Source: Podaxis mareebaensis (Eukaryota > Basidiomycota > Agaricomycetes > Agaricales > Agaricaceae). From it: 64,000 bases of DNA. Every line of letters starts with the position of its first letter. Positions within the stretch are counted from its first letter, which is position 1. Position numbers and translations under genes: made by a program. The notes below the pieces were generated by a model, which saw only the letters and a list, made by a program, of their open reading frames with translations, was not told the DNA's origin and ran no database searches. Location of the stretch: contig JAEUWP010000054.1 of the NCBI GenBank assembly GCA_018524725.1, positions 89,598 to 153,597 of the forward strand. Reading direction: 5' to 3'. Of the stretch, positions 35,493-47,500 are shown one piece after another.

Positions 35493-37566
35493 TCAGTGGC
35501 CGTGCGGATCACGCTCTCCTTTAGACTCTGTTGAAACGCCGTCAATATTTCATCACATGTCAAAGTTAAGGGAACATGGGACTCGCCTGGTACACACTGG
35601 ATGGCATCATCGATCCGAAGGAGGGCGACAGCGGCCTCATAAGCGGACTTCAAACTCTTGACTTTGCCCATGGTGGGCTCCAGAACGCCCGCTGCCACGT
35701 TATCACGAACTTCTCCGTTCAGAAGATCAAGCCCGTAGCGCAGATACGCCTTTTTGGGATCACCTTGCGGCGATTTCTGCGCCGTATTGTGGCATGAACG
35801 CAGCTTGGCCACCAGTTCTGTTGAGTCTTTGGCAGCGTTTACGGCAAGCTGCTTAGGGATAGAGAGCAGGGCACTTGCGAACTCGGCAATAGCGAGCTGT
35901 TCCCTCGAACCCTATTAGATAGGTATCACATATCAGACCTGCAGAGTACGTCATAGGGCAATGCCTTACCAGTGTTGTGGCAAAGTTTTCCAGGTAGATG
36001 CTGAGGGCCGATTCAACCGCGCCTCCGCCGGGAACAACGGCTCCGCTCTCAAGTGTCCGTTTAATCACGGATAACGTATCATGGAGTGCTCTTTCCATCT
36101 CGTCCAGCATGTAATCATTTGCACCGCGCAGCACAATCGACGCCGAGTTCACCACCTTGGTGCCTTTAATCAAAATGAGCTCATCATCTGCAATGCGCTC
36201 TTGAACCACTTCGTCAGCAGTGCCAAGATAGCTTGGTTCGAAAGTCTCGTCTCCATTGAGATTTGCCATACTAGCGATGAGCTGACCGCCTGTGGCCTTG
36301 GCAATCCTGCGGAGATCCTCCTTCCTACACCGACGGACAGCCATGGCACCAGCCTCAACAAATTCCTTCAAACAGAGGTCATCGATACCCTTCGTAGTCA
36401 AAACAACGTTGGCCCCTGCCGCAAGAATCTTCCGAATTCTCTCAAGGGTGATTTCTGCCTCCCTAAAGTTCGTGTGATTAACAAGGCTTTCTCGTGTTTT
36501 GGCCAACATACCGTTTGCGAATCTCCTCGAGCTGATTAGGATCGTCAACTAGAATTTGCACACCCAATTGCATGCGTGTTTTGTGAAGGTTGATGTCCAA
36601 ACACGCGATCTTTGCACCGACAATCCGTTTTTTCATCGCTACAACAAAGACTCAGCCGATACGCGATATGGGCGTCCCGGACCAACCTACCTTGACTTGC
36701 TACCGTGCAATTCAAAGCATATCCTTGCACGAAGAGAGATTCGCGAGCACTCCGACCATGAGCCTTCAATACATTGACGGCCTTCACAGGATACTTGATA
36801 TCTCCGCGTAAATTGATGGTCTTGACCGCTTGCATGGCATCGACGGCCATAGGTGCAAAGAGATCATCGTCACTGTTAAACGATAGGAATCGGTTGAGAC
36901 TTCGAGTATCAGAGAAAGAAAATCTGCTACGCTCACTTGGCAAGAATTTTGCTCGACATCGTCGTCTTTGCAACATTGATCAATGCCTCCCTTCCCAATG
37001 ATTCCACTTTAATGCTTAGTTGATCCTGCAGAAACTTGACAGCTTCCCTGCACGCCAAGCGATAGCCAGTGATAATCGTCGTAGGATGAATTTTTGCTTT
37101 TACGAGTTCGTTCGCTCGACGCAAAAGCTCCGCAGCTATAATAACTACTGATGTCGTCCCATCACCAACTTCCTTGTCCTGCTTCTGTGCAAGGTCAACG
37201 AAGATACGACCGGCCGGGTGTTCGACGGCCAAAAGTGACAAGATGGTTGCGCCATCATTGGATATTGTCACTTCCTAGACCATGCCAATTCGAAATGAGT
37301 TGAAGACATCCCATGAAAGAGAGACAGCACCGCACTCCAATATTGTCTACGAGCATTTTGTCGAGACCTAGGGGCCCCAAAGAGCTTTTTACGATGTTGG
37401 CGATAGATTGAGCAGCGATGACTGGAACAAGGCGGTTGGTAAGGGTGCATTTAAGACTGAATTAATTCATGTTTTCGAGAGGCATACCATTTTGATCGCG
37501 AATATCTTGACCAGAGACGCGATCACCTCCGAGGAACGCGCCTGCCCGAGGATCCCTTTGGAACAT
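35493..37566 (-). CDS. CCT1: T-complex protein 1 subunit alpha (CCT1)
   Basis: Subunit of the cytosolic chaperonin TRiC that folds actin and tubulin. Starts [20 protein letters not shown]; the conserved core includes [80 protein letters not shown] and [15 protein letters not shown]. About 555 aa. The last intron (35528-35586) has a GC donor (CAG|GCGAGT). Using it gives the ending [21 protein letters not shown], which resembles the PESK and DPH-type endings of other CCT1 proteins. The only in-frame GT alternative (TGT|gtacca) gives an unrelated tail with its stop at 35489. Confidence 0.96.
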
Positions 37567-38674
37567 CCTTAGATGAGATGAGGAATAAGAACAAGGGTGA
37601 TGTTACTTGAATCAATGCGAGTATGATATAACTGCCAGGTTCAGCGCGCACGCGTATGTTTGGCAAGCTCAGGCTTGGCAAACAGAGGTTCCACTTCTGC
37701 CCACATTCCACAAATTTACATATACTTACAGAGTGCTCGGCAATACAAAAAACCGGAAAGTCCGCGTCCGAGATCGTATAGTTACACACATCTCGATCAT
37801 TTATAGACTCCTTGGGATCCATGTATATGTATTGCACAGAGACCTGACAGGAATTACCCGAGACGGTCGGCGTTTAGTGTAGTTCACTTGGAACATAAAT
37901 ACAGGTGGAAGGGAGGGGGCGGAAGAAGCTCAAAAGAAGACAGAACATACTTTAACAGTCCATTGAAGATCAGATACGAGAACGAAAAAAGTTAGCCGTG
38001 AAATTTCAAGACGCCCTCCACCAGAGAAGACGATTGGGGATAGAAAAGTGGGTAAAGAAATCAAAAGGAATATAACCTAGCTAGAGGTAAGATACCGGAA
38101 AGACAAGACACCGGAGATAATGTGGAATGCGGAAATAAGAAAGTCCTATATATGAAGAACAAATGAGAAAACAAGCGAGGAAGAGTTCGATATGCCATGA
38201 AAAAGCAGTCAAACATTGAGAATGCGTTGTAATGTCGACAGTTCGTGTGGATATCAGAATTGAGGGAGTGTTACACTTGGTGCATATTTGATATAACGAG
38301 ATCTTGCTGGAGATGTCGGGAGTGATAGAGATGCCGTGAGTAAGAGAAGAACGATCATTGGTTGCAGACCTCAAGGCAGGGGGACGGTACTGCTGATAAT
38401 ACAGCGAAGGGATCAGCCGGCGCATGCGATGATGCATAAATCCCAAAAGGACCATGGAAACCAAAGGAGTGGTGACTTTAACGAATGTGACGAGTCTTGA
38501 ATGAATCATAGGAGATGCCATAGAGTGGGTTGTTCATTGTTTCATGGGGGGGAGACGAAAGCCATGCAAGAAGATCATCCGGGCGCGGACAAGGCAAGCA
38601 CGGGACTCGTAGGAGGCATGACTCAGTGCATAACGGGAGCATGCACGTACACGATAAAATCTTGGAAGAGAGGC
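37567..38674. other. Intergenic, CCT1 upstream and CDC25 3' UTR
   Basis: About 1.1 kb. A minus-strand frame of 146 codons at 38081-38521 has hydrophobic patches but no family match. It lies where the CDC25 3' UTR is expected, so I take it as accidental. The region next to 37566 is the CCT1 promoter and leader. Confidence 0.35.
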
Positions 38675-41072
38675 TTAGCAGCCGAGGGTCAAACGACTGG
38701 GCCCGTACGTCTCAGCCCTCACAAGAGAGCCACGGGCCATCTTCTTGCCCTTGAGCATACCGGTTTTCGTTGGGGGAGGACATGGGCTATCACCGATATC
38801 GGTATCCGTGTCGTCGGCTTCGGTAGTCGTGTTACCAACGTCCTCTGCTAAGGTGGTCAAAGATCCAGTGCGACGACCACGAGCGACATTCGCGGCAGCG
38901 AACATCTGAGCAGGGCCGGAAATCGTGGGTGCGGTGTTGCGTTTCGATTGATGTTGAGGCTGAGAGGAAGTCGTGGTAGTGGTGGTAGCTTTGCTTGCAC
39001 CCTCACCGTATGCATATGACTTGTGTCTTCCAAACTTGACCTTGCGGAACTGGTCAAGGTCTTCTCTCCGCGCGACGGCATGGTTCGGATCATCCATCCT
39101 CACGTAGGCGGGCGGCTCACAACGATGGCCGGATGTCTTGAAGTAGGCGCAGTAGCCACCTTCAAGGATGTAAATTTCTGGATAATGGATTTTAGGGTAC
39201 ACCATGTTGTTCATGGCGCGGTCTTTGGCACGCAGATGCTTCGCACTGAAGATCATCATTTCAGAACAAAACAAGAACAACAAGAGGCCAGACATTGCAA
39301 CTCACAAAGTAGGTGCTCTCTTGGCACTGAATTCGCAATGAAACACGAGAACGGTTTTCCTCACCGCATCCCCGCTGACTGATGGCTTCGGTTTCGTTAA
39401 ACTTGGCCCAAGCAACAACTCTTCAACAGCGGCAGTGGTATTAATGTTGACAGCTCCGGGGATGTGCCCCCCGTTGTATTCATAGTCGAAACGACAGTCG
39501 ATGATATGATAGTCGTGAATTTGTGAGCCATATTTGCCGTCAATGAGATCATCGAGCTGGAAAATCATTCAAACATCCACTTGAACGTGATAGAATTTAA
39601 ACATACAGTTTCAGGCTTAATGCGCATCAGACCGTCCTCAGTCACCTTGTGGCAGGGAAGGATTTTACCATGAGCCTCATTGTCACCGAAACCGCCTAAG
39701 CCGGGAGCCATGTACTTGGATAATGGGCTGCCCATGAGCCGACCGGGGCTCTCGCGTGCAACCATAGCTGAAGCGCCAGTAATGGACCTCAAACTTTCCG
39801 AGCCGTCACAGCGTCTAATCGTCTTGACCTGCTGCCTCTTGGCGTAAGCTTGTGCAGGGGAAGACATGTCAGGACCATCAAAAGACGATTCTTCGGAATA
39901 CTGGTCGCTATTGAAGGAGGGCGGCAAGAGGGCAGAGAAGGCACGGCGAACCGGTGGCGCACCACGGGGACTAGGATCACAGTGATCGGGAGGCAGCATC
40001 AAAGTTGGGGCCGTTTGAGGTGCATCGGAAGGTTGGACCGTAGCGGAGACAGCAGGTCGGCGAGCACGCTTAGCGAATAGCGAAGGAGCTCCGAGACCCT
40101 GTAGTATTGGCTTCCCATTCCCCATACGATCAACCTTGGCCTCGGATGGCGAGGGTGGGAAACCTGGTGAGGATGAAGGTTCGGGCTCAAGGCGACGCGT
40201 TGCATCTGGCGAGACAGAACGACGTTTCTTCGTATGATGTGCTGACGGAGACTCGAATGAACGGCGAGGTGACATTGTATTGTAAAACAAGGTGTTGAAG
40301 GTTGATGCCGTCGGATGGGCCGTGTGAGGCACTGGAGAGAAGGATAACGGGGCGACCACTTCCTGAGCCATGGTGTAGGACGTATCAACGTCCATTGCAT
40401 CGTCTGCAGGGGAGGGAGGCACCGGTGTTGGCTACATGAGGTTCGCGTTAGTTGGTCGGAGGACATGACAACCTGAATGTTACGCACTTCTGGCTTGTTC
40501 TCAGGAGCGCGAGCGCTCAAAAGCCACTCAGTCGGCAGAGCGGAGCGTTGGATACGCTTCCCAGACGACTGAGTCGAGGAATTTGAAGCGACCAACTTTA
40601 TGGATGGTGCAGGAGCGATCCGAGGGCTTGGCAGAAGATCAGGCGCATTGTTGCTAAGGTCGTTACCAAATAATCTAGCACTACTTGTGTATGCACGAGG
40701 GCGGGAAACAGACTTGCGAGCTTCGGAGTCGGCAAACGAGGGCTTGGGTGGGGGAGCGGGCGAAATATCCATGGGTTCAGCATAGTCACGATCCGGAGTG
40801 AGAGGGACATGTTCTTTTGGAGGAGAGTTTAACGAAACGGTTGACGCGAACGAGACTTCTAAATCTGAGGAAAGAAACTCGTCAACATCACGTTGAACGA
40901 AGCGTTGACTGCGCTTCCGGGCAGGGGCAGACGGTGGCATCAAATATTGATTCGTCGTTTGGGACATAATGTCGTCGAGTGCGTTATTCGACGGATTCCT
41001 CTTGCGTTTCTTGTATGGGTGTGGTGACTCTATACGCAATTGAAGATATGACAATGTTGGTTGGTATCGCAT
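38675..41072 (-). CDS. CDC25: M-phase inducer phosphatase CDC25
   Basis: Dual-specificity phosphatase removing inhibitory phosphates from CDK1 at mitotic entry. Four exons (40488-41072, 39607-40431, 39306-39556, 38675-39245) give 743 aa. The N-terminal ~470 residues are disordered and full of Ser-Pro sites. The C-terminal rhodanese-type domain has YHIIDCRFDYEYNGGHIPGA, the catalytic loop HCEFSAKRAP (Cys and Arg of HCX5R intact), then YPEIYILEGGYCAYF and HRCEPPAYVRMDDP. An upstream in-frame ATG at 41147 would add 25 residues. The junction RAPT|FAKHLRAKDRAMNN confirms the third intron. Nuclear or cytoplasmic. Confidence 0.94.
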
Positions 41073-41147
41073 GGCGATTCGTGATGATAGAGGTTCGTGA
41101 GAGTGAAGAAACAAGTTTGAGTTGGCAAACAAAGAAGATTGAAACAT

Positions 41148-42091
41148 GCACAATGTTGTACAAGAAAGAGGATCGTGGTTGAGTTCGGGTTCATACGGTT
41201 CGTGAAATGAACATGACAGACCGGTTTCTCAATGGTCGTATTGGGAGTTGTGGCTAGTTGGACTGTGACAATTTAAGCAACTGGATAATGAACAATGGTA
41301 ATTAGTGCCGTGGAGCGATTATAGGAGAAATGTGGTGGAAAGTTGAACATCAGAGCGCTTATTGTCCACCTGATTTGGACACATGCCCAAGCCAAACATG
41401 CACCGTGTGTAATGCTCCATGTGTGGCAGCCGATCACAAAGTCCAACAAGAGAGGAAGGGACACGAACCTTGAGTATAACGAGTGTAGCGACGGAGGAGG
41501 CCGCACCTGGAAACGGGTGGGGAAAATGCGATAGTGAGCAGATTGGACGCTGAGAGTGTTGACAATAGGCTGGAGTTCTCACGAGGTAGTGGAGGCGCAA
41601 ACAGAAGTGCAAACACGGCAAACCAAGCTTTTGTAGACACCTGTGGGTCCAGTTCTTGCACCTGCCGAAAGAGTTTTGGCAACCTATAGCTAAATTTGCA
41701 ACTTAGGAAACTGCTACTCACGGGAAATCGAAAATTAAAACTGTCTCCAAGGGGCTTGAAGTAAGTCTGGTCAGACACCGATGCCTGTTTGTCGTCCGTC
41801 CGCCCGAGGGTGTGGCAAAAACGTGTAAAAAGGCGTGCAGATTCGCGATTAGTTCTTCTGGAGTCTTTATTTGCGACAGGTTGGCCAATGTTCAACTTTT
41901 GTCACGTGATGTGTTCCTGAAGTTCAGGACACCGGTCTTTTGTTTTGTTTCTTTGTTCGCAAAAGGCAATCTTCTGACGTTTCACTCTGGTTTCACGGCC
42001 CATCATTGATGGGCTCTCCACAGTTCTATACGAAGCAAAATGGTTTGAAATTCGCGGCCCATGCAGGAAAACAAGGCTACCCAATCCAGGT
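41148..42091. promoter_or_regulatory. CDC25 upstream region
   Basis: About 940 bp between CDC25 and the esterase stop. It contains CCAAT at 41885-41889 and GTCACGTGAT at 41901-41910. A long minus-strand frame at 41434-41895 (153 codons) has no family features and probably lies in the CDC25 leader. Confidence 0.4.
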
Positions 42092-43127
42092 TTAGTCAGT
42101 CTTCTTGACATACAGACTTGCACCCGGGTGATCCCAGTTGATGTCCGCCCACCTGTAGAAAGAGATGTCGCTTAAACTCATGCACATTCCAGAAGTATGG
42201 CTTGGAATGGAACAATGTCACTAGACTCACCAGGGAAACGTCGGACGGAGATTGTCATAGTGAACCTCCGGATGTCTTTCCCTAATTGTCTCAATCAGTT
42301 GATTATAGGCGATCTGATTGGGAAGACATCAGCGCCTGTCACATCGTGGCGTTCAGAACGAAGACGTGGGACCGCTACCTCGTATCCAGCGCCGTTCAGG
42401 TGTAAACCATCGGTCAGATATCGACTCAGAGAAGTCTCATTTCGGCCAGCCGCATCCCATAATGATGTCCAGACATCCACCACAGTTGTTTCTTGTTCCT
42501 CGCCAATTTCCTGAATCGCCCGAGCATATGATCTGGTTGTTTCGAACAGCCGATCCAACGCCAACGGAGGATTACGCGATTGCAAGTCGGAGAGTCTTTG
42601 ATGCGTGTTGACGGGCGGAGGGGTTAGAAGTATCACCCTGGTCCATGGGGAATAATGTTCGGAGTCCGGCGACTTGACCATCCGTATCATCTTTCGCAGG
42701 TTGTCTTTGAACCGCTCGAGTGGAACATGTTGCGGCGATGGCAGAATGCATGCATCATTAGCGCCGAACCAGATAGTGAGAAGCTGCACCCGTGGAGCGC
42801 TCTTGTCTCCGCGTTTCGCGAGACACTGTTGTCATATACTTCATTACTGGTCATCGTTGGAACATTTGTCGCTGTCATACCTGTTCGAGTACCGGTAGCC
42901 CCCAATCCGTGTTGTATCCTGAGAATCCACGATTTACTACATCTAGCTTCCGCGCGTAAACATCTGCAGTTTATCGTGCAAAAGCGTATAAGTATGGCGC
43001 ATTGGTTTCAACGGTGGCCACGCTCACGCGAGAGGCGTTGACCCAAGCCATTTAAACTAGGCTCCCATGCGCCCTGTGTGATAGAGTCTCCGAATAGCAC
43101 AACAGCATCCTGAACGTTCGCGGTCAT
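42092..43127 (-). CDS. IAH1: SGNH/GDSL esterase, isoamyl acetate hydrolase (IAH1) type
   Basis: Predicted acetate-ester hydrolase. It starts MTANVQDAVVLFGDSITQGA with the catalytic Ser in GDS (block I). VVNRGFSGYNTDWG carries the block II Gly, WFGANDAC the block III Asn, and DGLHLN the Asp-His pair of block V. All four SGNH blocks are therefore intact. Four exons; the final junction gives TFPWWADINWDHPGASLYVK. About 265 aa, standard for the family. No signal peptide, so intracellular like yeast Iah1. The substrate is inferred from the family only. Starts 93 bp from the divergent SEN34 ATG, so a compact bidirectional promoter is likely. Confidence 0.92.
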
Positions 43128-43219
43128 TGAAGCTGATATTGAGGAACGCGCATATCTTATCTGGATGTATTTGATGGGAGGAGCGGCGACTGCCGAATGA
43201 CTACTTAGCCCCTTCCATC

Positions 43220-44367
43220 ATGAGCGTAAGTGAACGGGACAGAAAAGTACACCTCCGGGTGTCCAACAATACGGCATACCTTTGGAACGTCGACGGCGCG
43301 TATACAGGAATGTTTTAAAAAGATTCTCGCTTACAACGAATTTATCAAAGTAGATATTGCGACGCTTCGTTCAAACCATCACATCTGTGGAATTCTTACC
43401 GGCACCCTTCCTCATCTATCACAGCAAAATGTATTTCTAGGGATACCTCTTGTACTGCTTCCTGAGGAGGTCGTCCTCCTAGTCGAAAATGGTACTTTCC
43501 TTGCACCAGATAGTTTCAAATGCCGACAATATTTACTTCCGCTTCCAGGGATAGCCGTTCTCGTGGACGATTCCACCGCCCACTTGCAGCCGAGTCTCTC
43601 AGACTTGGAAAGCTGGAATAATGAACAGCAAGCACTGTTCAGGCAGCAAATCGCCGCCAACGAAGTGAAGACCGCAAAGAAAGAGAATACTCGATCGCTG
43701 TCCGAAGAGGCCATGAAAAAGCGAAAGGAGCGAGAGGAGCGCAAGCGGCTTGCGGCGCAAAGGCTAGCAGAGGAGGCTAACGCCGGGGACATAAACACTC
43801 CCAGCCCTCAAGTCTTGGAAAGCATGCGGATAGGGGATCGGGAAACGACAGTCGCAACGCCTCAATCAGCTACCCCTGAGCAGACTGTCTCTTCTGCAAA
43901 CTATACCATCACGGTTCCTGCTGCTTCGGAATACAGATGGTACTCTTCTGATAAGGCGACCTTTACGACAATCGAAGCCGCTCAGAAAGCAAACGTCTGG
44001 ACGTATCCATCCAATCTCTATGAACGCGCGAGGTGTGGCGTGTTTAGGAGTCTGTGGGAGCAAGGTTATTTCATGGGGAGTGGTATCAAATTTGGTGGCG
44101 ATTATCTCGTCTATCCAGGTTCGTTCGTTATATCTGCATCTTTTGTAAACTTCATCCGACACTCTGCTACCAGGCGATCCGCTGAGGTATCATTCGCACT
44201 TCGTTGCCACGGTTATTGAGTCTCCCTCGCAAATCATCCGACCGATGGAAGTTGTCGCACATGGCAGGCTGGGTACTGCCACCAAAAAATCACACCTTCT
44301 ATGTACTTGGGACGACGAAAAGAAGGAGGTCTCGTATCTCTCGATTGAATGGGCGGGGTTTGGTTGA
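43220..44367 (+). CDS. SEN34: tRNA-splicing endonuclease catalytic subunit SEN34
   Basis: Cuts the 3' splice site of intron-containing pre-tRNAs, like the three tRNA genes in this window. N-terminal: VSNNTAYLWNVD joined to DIATLRSNHHICGILTGTLP. A charged helix follows (EEAMKKRKEREERKRLA). The catalytic domain has GGDYLVYPGDPLRYHSHF, with the conserved Tyr and His, and a Lys in TATKKSHLLC. The first intron (43296-43353, 58 nt) appears to start with GC: no GT donor near the end of exon 1 gives both the right phase and an intron of normal length. The second intron falls inside YPG|DP. About 345 aa. Start at 43220 (MSVSERDRKVHLRVS). Nuclear or mitochondrial-surface localised in yeast. Confidence 0.92.
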
Positions 44368-44423
44368 ACACATGGTACTTATGGTATTATCTATTGTAGG
44401 TGTGTGCAACTGGACGGCAATAC

Positions 44424-45832
44424 CTAATCCAATTTCTGCCTATTAATCCCAATGTTAACGCGATTCCGCGTCGCCCTGACTGGCTGAGGTTGAGCTGGTC
44501 CCTTCACCATGTTTAATTCGATTCCCGTTCCTTCCTCTACACTCTCGGAGTGATCACCCAGCACATGGTTTCTACTCACGTGAGAGGATTTCGTTGGCGG
44601 GAACACCATGTCAAGAAGTTTCGCAACGAGATCGTTCAGAAAGACCACAGGCGCAAAGACACGAAGGCGGACAGGGATGAACGGAGATGGATGGCGGATC
44701 ACATCACCGTCGGTCGTGGTCGTTGGGTTGTATGGATGAATCGGTGCTGGACGACCATGGGTTGCAAGGATGATGTACTATTGGTACACCATAAGCTGGG
44801 AAACCGTTCAGAGAGCGGATGACATACCAGAGGGAATACAAGTGCAAAAAGCGACAAACTGGCAAGCCCTGTTCCAAGCAAACATATCACAGCAGAGGGG
44901 AATCCTGTTCGGGGAACTCATGTGAGCCATTAGTTCCGTTATGATTGCGGACAGCTGACCGAAAGCAAGGTAATAAGCCCATCGTTCCTCTAGATGTCGG
45001 ATCCGACCCGAGAACGAGAAGCCTCGATATATCCAAACGGACCTGGGGGTCCAAATCACACATCAGAGAGCGTCAAAAGGATCAAAAACCGCGGGAACCC
45101 TCACTCAAAGAAATAATACCTAGCGTCGAGGGATTGAACAGTTTGTGGTGCGAAACGGGACTCATGAAAACTCACGAGTCAACCCAGCAAAGGAAGGCGA
45201 ATTCTAGACCAGCTCCAACGTAAGGTATTTTCTTCAAGCCGTACGAAACGACGACAGATGTAAACACCATCACAATTCTATATGCCGAGGTGGCTAGTTG
45301 ATTCAGAAGGTTCGTGTAGCCTCTTGGCGGCTGAGCAACCGCGCGGGATCCATAATGCAAGATATAAGATCGTTTAGCAATGACGCTACACCAAGACATC
45401 TGTGACGCAGTATTACACTCAGCTTCCACCGTAAGAAAGAAGCGGTGGCCGAACGCACGTTGAGATAGAATGAAATTCCAACCACAGGAATTAGCCATAG
45501 CACTTGATAAAATCGACCTAGATTCCGGTGCAACCATCTCTCTTGGTCTTTGACAAGAGGGTGTAGTAATATATCATAGGTGTAGATTGATGTTAGCGAC
45601 AAGGAGTTGAGTAAGAGTGACTTGAAAAGGTTTCCTCGAATCTCTGCATCGCTGCAAGATGCATCAGAGTGGATATCGCATTTCCGGAAGAGGTGGGAAC
45701 CCACTTAGCGATCGTTGAGAACAGTATGTTGAAGCGGAAAGAATCGTAGAGTCCTCTAAGAGCCCAAGTGACTTGCAGAAGGATGTTTTCGTATAATGGG
45801 ACAAAATGCGGGTATGCAGTGCGAGCACTCAT
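44424..45832 (-). CDS. EI24-family membrane protein
   Basis: Multi-pass ER membrane protein of the EI24/CysZ-like family; human EI24 is linked to autophagy and cell death, but the fungal role is unclear. It starts MSARTAYPHFVPLYENILLQ. The family signatures are LFKSLLLNSLSLTSIYTYDI, WLIPVVGISFYLN, SVWIYRGFSFSGRIRHLEER with WAYYLAFGFP, then LLGTGLASLSLFALVFPLYI. The tail is DVIRHPSPFIPVRLRVFAPV, typical of basidiomycete members. About eight exons. One junction needs care: the acceptor accaatag after FPL gives YIILATHG, while the later ag at gtccag gives a premature stop. Converges on SEN34 with 56 bp between stops. Confidence 0.87.
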
Positions 45833-46359
45833 AGCGTTGAAGACCCGAAGAGGAAAGCTATGGATGGGTAGTCATGCGTCGTGGAACGAGAATACTAATA
45901 TCCGCTGGCAAGAATGCATGACCAGTCGGACACAATAGACCCTAACCCTGATTTGGGTTTAGGCCGGGTTCTAAATCCTAGCCCGCTTCCAATATCTCCA
46001 AGTCCGTCTTGCCATGAATCAAGTATATATTCGATAAATAAATAGGTCTCTACTCCCGCTGCTACGACACGATCACCAGAACAAATTGACAGCACAACGA
46101 AAGTAGTGGTACAGGAAACAAATCAACACTACAAGTACAGATAGAATTAGTAATAAAAGAAGATAAACTTAAAAAGTGCGTCAACGCAGATGACCGACTA
46201 CCAAGGATATGGAGGGACAGCGAGCGGGGGCAAGATAAACCGAGGATCGATAGCAAGCGCGATGACCGAGAGAAGTACTGTCCATAAATTCGCCGATTCC
46301 GGGTTAGAATCAGGACTGTTTGTTAGTTGTCTGTGGAAAAGGTAAGACACCAAGTCTTT
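45833..46359. other. Intergenic, EI24 promoter and H1 3' UTR
   Basis: About 530 bp, AT-rich around 46100-46170. No coding exon. Should hold the EI24 promoter and the 3' UTR of the histone H1 gene. Confidence 0.4.
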
Positions 46360-47500
46360 TCATGATGGGGAGAGCCAAACCTTTTTCTTCGTTGCCGTTG
46401 CCTTCGCTGAAGTTCCCTTGGTGGCGGACTTAGGGGCAGACTTCTTCGCCGGTGTTTTCTTAGTGGCAGTGGCCTTCGCAGCTTTGGCTTTCGCAGGTGC
46501 TGATGTACCGGTAATAGCCTAGATCTCGTCATCAGAGAGAATCATCGAGTTTGGCTGGAGGGGTCATACCTTCTTGGCGGACCCTCGTTTGGAGACAGGA
46601 GCTGCTTTCTTCGTTGTAGCGGCTTTAGCCTTCGTGGCGGTGGTTTTCTTGGTTTGTGTAGCCTTCTTTGTCAGCGCGGGTTTGGGCGCGGGTTTCGCTT
46701 TCGCCGCTGGCTTCGCTTTAGATGTAGACGCTTTGGTGGTACTTGTCTTCGCTGCTTTAGTAGCTGTAGTCTTCTTTGCTGGAGTAGCCTTCTTGGGGGC
46801 GACGGCAGTTTTCGGCTTTGCAACGGGCTTGGGTTGTGGGGCAGGTTTGTTCTAAGGAAATGTTAGGAGACAGTCATGGTGAGGTACAAAGAGGGCAAGT
46901 ACCTCTTTGGCCGCAGCTATCTCTGCAGCCTTGGCTTTGGGCGTCAATTTGACGCGGCCAGAAGGACCTGGAAGTATATGAGGGACCACGAACAACTGCA
47001 TTGACACAGAGACCCTCACCCTTGGGGAGAATAAAGATATCCTTGTCGGCACCTCTTTGGATAGCTCTTGAGAGCAGTGAAATTTGAGCAGTGTTGAATT
47101 CGAGGTGATATTTGGTCTCCACATATCTGGAACGTTGCGTCAACCTGACAATAGCCTGAGGTTGTAGGGCACGTCACTTACTTCTTGATTTGCGGACGTG
47201 AGACACCAGACCGAGCATCGTCGGGGTGAGCAATGATGCATTCCTGGAATGACTAGCGGTGAGCGCCATTCTCGAGAGAGACGCGAGGGGATAGAGTTGA
47301 AAAGGTGAACGCCACTAGCTTGAATACCTCCAAAGCCATGACGCTTGGAACGAAAAGTCCACCTGAGCATTTGGCACAAGTAGACTCACCTTAATCATGT
47401 CAATCCATGAGGGATGGGTGGCCTCTGCCTTAGCGACAGCCGGCTTCTTCGAGGTGCCCTTGGTCTTGGTTTGTGCTGTCTGTGCTTTAGCTCTGCCCAT
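46360..47500 (-). CDS. Linker histone H1
   Basis: Chromatin linker histone. The short basic N-tail MGRAKAQTAQTKTKGTSK leads into the winged-helix H15 domain: HPSWIDMIK, then ECIIAHPDDARSGVSRPQIK, VETKYHLEFNTAQISLLSRA, GADKDIFILPKG and PSGRVKLTPKAKAA. The C-terminal tail is a long Lys/Ala/Pro/Thr run with KKAAPVSKRGSAKK-type repeats, ending KKKVWLSPS. About 290 aa. Five or six exons; introns inside the globular domain are normal for basidiomycete H1 and imply a polyadenylated message. A palindromic GTCACGTGAC lies 163 bp upstream (47663-47672). Confidence 0.95.

Noticed and set aside
38081..38521. 146-codon minus-strand frame with hydrophobic segments
   Set aside because: No splice context, no family match, and it sits where the CDC25 3' UTR is expected.
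41434..41895. 153-codon minus-strand frame upstream of CDC25
   Set aside because: Composition is not protein-like and no domain is visible; more likely leader or promoter DNA.
46574..46855. Plus-strand frame with a hydrophobic, membrane-like translation
   Set aside because: Antisense to the Lys/Ala-rich tail of histone H1. Reverse-complemented Lys/Ala codons give Phe/Ala/Val-rich peptides.
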